DNA of 16,284 bases from Fibrobacteres bacterium CG2_30_45_31 (GTDB lineage: Bacteria > Fibrobacterota > Fibrobacteria > Fibrobacterales > Fibrobacteraceae). Position 1 is the first letter of the stretch; the number at the start of each line of letters is the position of its first letter. Both the position numbers and the translations under genes were made by a program. The notes below the pieces were generated by a model. It made no database searches. It was not told where the DNA came from and was given only the letters and a program-made list of their open reading frames with translations. Location of the stretch: assembly GCA_001873075.1 (NCBI GenBank), contig MNYL01000013.1, forward strand, positions 1-16,284, read 5' to 3'. Shown here piece by piece: positions 14,282 through 16,284 of this stretch.

Positions 14282-16284
14282 TCACTTATCTCCAGTAGTC
14301 TTAATGTCTAGGCACAAGGAGTGAACTTCGCGAATCATCACGCGGAAGGATTCAGGAACACCAGGAATAGGTGTGTTTTTGCCATGAACGATAGCGTCAT
14401 AAATCTTAGAACGGCCCATAACGTCATCAGACTTCACAGTCAAAAGTTCCTGCAAGGTATAAGCAGCACCATAAGCTTCGAGAGCCCACACTTCCATTTC
14501 ACCGAAGCGCTGACCACCGAATTGGCTCTTACCACCAAGAGGTTGTTGCGTGACCAAAGCATAAGAACCAATAGAACGAGCATGGATCTTATCTTCAACC
14601 AAGTGACCCAACTTGAGGTAATACATATAACCGATAGTCACCGGGTTCAGGAACGCATCACCAGTACGGCCATCATAAAGCTTGGCTTTACCGATAATAC
14701 GATTATTATCTGGTTCCATCACATAGTCAACAATCGGGGTCTTCTTGTATGCTTTTTCGAGCTCATCCACGATTTCTGTGAAGGAGGCACCATCAAATAC
14801 TGGGGTCGCCACCTTGAAACCGAGAACCTTAGCGGCCCAGCCCAAATGGACTTCAAGCACCTGACCCACGTTCATACGAGAAGGCACGCCGAGCGGATTC
14901 AAGAGAATCTGAAGCGGACGACCATCTTCGGTGAACGGCATATCTTCTACAGGGACGATTTTAGAGACAACGCCCTTGTTACCGTGACGACCAGCCATCT
15001 TATCACCGATGGAAAGACGACGTTTCTTAGCAATATAGACCTTGACAGTTTGGAGCACACCGGGCTTGAGTTCATCGCCCTTAGTGACCTTGTCAATTTC
15101 TTTTTCCATGGTGCGCGTCAAATGATCCAACGATTCCTTAGCTACTTGGAGCAAGCTCATCGCCTTTTCTTGCGCTTCTGCATTGTCACGAGCAAGCACA
15201 GAAGAGGCGGAAACTTTCATCAAATCTATGCTAGAAAGCATCTTCTCTGTAAGGGTTTTCCCTTCCTGGATCAGCACTTCATGGGTTTCTTCATCAAGAA
15301 TTTTGCCACAAACGGCGCCATTCAAAATCTGAATCAGATTTTCACGGCAAGCGATCTTGATACCATCAATTTCAGTCTGGAACTTTTCCTTAATGCGATT
15401 GATAGTTTCCTGATCTTCCGCTTTATTTTTCTTATCGCTACGATCCTTGCGACTAAAGGTGCGTGTTTCCACAACAATGCCCTTCATGCCTGGAGGAGCC
15501 TTCAAAGAAGAATCACGAACATCACCAGCCTTCTCACCGAAAATAGCGCGAAGTAAGCGTTCTTCTGGAGAAAGTTCGGTTTCACCCTTAGGCGTAACCT
15601 TACCCACAAGAATATCATCGGCATGCACTTCAGCTCCGACACGAACAATACCGTTCTCATCAAGATTACGGAGGGCCTCTTCGCCCACGTTCGGAATTTC
15701 GCGAGTCAATTCTTCAGGACCGCGCTTAGTATCACGCACTTCCAATTCGTATTCTTCAATATGAATGGAGGTAAAGGTATCCTTGATTGCCAATTCTTCA
15801 GAAATGATCACAGCATCTTCGTAGTTGTAACCATTCCAAGGTAAAAAGCCAATCAAAATATTTTTACCGAGAGCAAGTTCCCCATGGTCGGTAGAGGCGC
15901 CATCAGCAAGAACATCGCCCGCTTCTACAAAGTGACCCACATCAACAACTGGCTTCTGGTTAATGCAAGAATCTTGGTTAGAACGTTCGAACTTACGAAG
16001 AGCGTATTCGTCAATAGGTTCATGTCCCAAGAATTCAAAATTTTCGCCAAGGCCTTCCAGCGGTTGGAAATTTCCATCCACCAAATTGCCCCGTTCTACG
16101 ATAATCTGAGTAGCATCTACAAACTTAACGCGACCAGAATGCTGCGCACGAACAACAGTGCCTGAATCCAAAGCGGCGCGCGCTTCGAGACCGGTACCGA
16201 TGACAGGAGCTTCAGCACGAAGTAATGGAACCGCTTGACGTTGCATGTTAGAACCCATCAACGCACGGTTCGCATCATCATGTT
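14282..16284 (-). CDS. rpoB: DNA-directed RNA polymerase subunit beta, C-terminal half, cut by window edge
   Basis: The frame is open to the right edge: the first readable codons give HDDANRALMGSNMQRQAVP, a block found near residue 670 of E. coli beta. The 666 residues seen are therefore the C-terminal half, and the rifampicin-binding region lies outside the window. An apparent start at 16261 is only an internal TTG. Recognisable blocks include KGETELSPEERLLRAIFGEK, GDKMAGRHGNKGV with the active-centre lysines, LNPLGVPSRMNVGQ and the C-terminal clamp KSQFGGQRFGEMEVWALEAYGA (quoted in part). Between RTFSRKD and GDELKPGVL lies a charged, helical stretch of about 110 residues comparable to the beta insertion SI2 of E. 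coli. The gene ends one base before rpoC. Confidence 0.99.
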   Translation of the reverse strand, partial: HDDANRALMGSNMQRQAVPLLRAEAPVIGTGLEARAALDSGTVVRAQHSGRVKFVDATQIIVERGNLVDGNFQPLEGLGENFEFLGHEPIDEYALRKFERSNQDSCINQKPVVDVGHFVEAGDVLADGASTDHGELALGKNILIGFLPWNGYNYEDAVIISEELAIKDTFTSIHIEEYELEVRDTKRGPEELTREIPNVGEEALRNLDENGIVRVGAEVHADDILVGKVTPKGETELSPEERLLRAIFGEKAGDVRDSSLKAPPGMKGIVVETRTFSRKDRSDKKNKAEDQETINRIKEKFQTEIDGIKIACRENLIQILNGAVCGKILDEETHEVLIQEGKTLTEKMLSSIDLMKVSASSVLARDNAEAQEKAMSLLQVAKESLDHLTRTMEKEIDKVTKGDELKPGVLQTVKVYIAKKRRLSIGDKMAGRHGNKGVVSKIVPVEDMPFTEDGRPLQILLNPLGVPSRMNVGQVLEVHLGWAAKVLGFKVATPVFDGASFTEIVDELEKAYKKTPIVDYVMEPDNNRIIGKAKLYDGRTGDAFLNPVTIGYMYYLKLGHLVEDKIHARSIGSYALVTQQPLGGKSQFGGQRFGEMEVWALEAYGAAYTLQELLTVKSDDVMGRSKIYDAIVHGKNTPIPGVPESFRVMIREVHSLCLDIKTTGDK

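Noticed and set aside
14321..15556. 411-codon open frame on the plus strand opposite rpoB
   Set aside because: It lies wholly antisense to a highly conserved gene, its composition (rich in His, Arg, Asn, Thr, Phe) is typical of a shadow frame, and I recognise no domain. Similar plus-strand frames opposite rpoC, eno and the importer genes were rejected for the same reason.
16258..16261. Apparent start of a 659-codon gene at 16261
   Set aside because: The initiating codon is an internal TTG, and the frame continues upstream through HDDANRA, which is conserved RpoB sequence. The gene is cut by the window edge.

Overview
All recognisable genes in this window lie on the minus strand, so transcription runs from high to low coordinates. 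The protein sequences suggest a diderm bacterium of the Fibrobacteres-Chlorobi-Bacteroidetes (FCB) type, with Fibrobacter as my best guess. The reasons are an FCB-like S12 (MPTIQQLVRKGR start), RNA polymerase subunits with E. coli-like lineage insertions, and a lipoprotein solute-binding protein. This is inferred from remembered family sequences, not from a search.

Region 1 (16284-8905) is the RNA polymerase and ribosomal protein block: the C-terminal half of rpoB (cut by the window edge), rpoC, rpsL and rpsG. rpoB and rpoC are separated by one base. rpsL starts with GTG and has a good sigma70-type promoter of its own in the 70-base gap after rpoC. rpsG ends at an intrinsic terminator. The usual next genes of the str operon, fusA and tuf, are absent.

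Region 2 (8851-7355) is a single-gene unit for enolase (eno), closed by a strong palindromic terminator.

Region 3 (7354-1309) is a five-gene ABC importer operon of the peptide/nickel/opp architecture: lipoprotein binding protein, two permeases and two ATPases. The genes overlap or lie within 10 bases of each other, and the operon ends in a strong terminator. Details of the binding protein, the second permease and the second ATPase resemble the branch of this family that imports cello- and other oligosaccharides in organisms such as Thermotoga. Carbohydrate uptake is therefore a serious alternative to peptide uptake. The first permease carries an unusual insertion of about 130 residues predicted to face the periplasm.

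Region 4 (1097-1) is the N-terminal 365 codons of an EF-G-family translational GTPase that runs off the window. Its divergent domain II suggests a paralogue rather than the housekeeping fusA product.

I found no tRNA, rRNA, CRISPR array or insertion sequence. No gap between genes exceeds 300 bases. Most of the window is ordinary housekeeping sequence. The points that merit a second look are the permease insertion, the substrate of the importer, a roughly 64-residue insertion in RpoC, and the EF-G paralogue. I see no convincing undescribed system.
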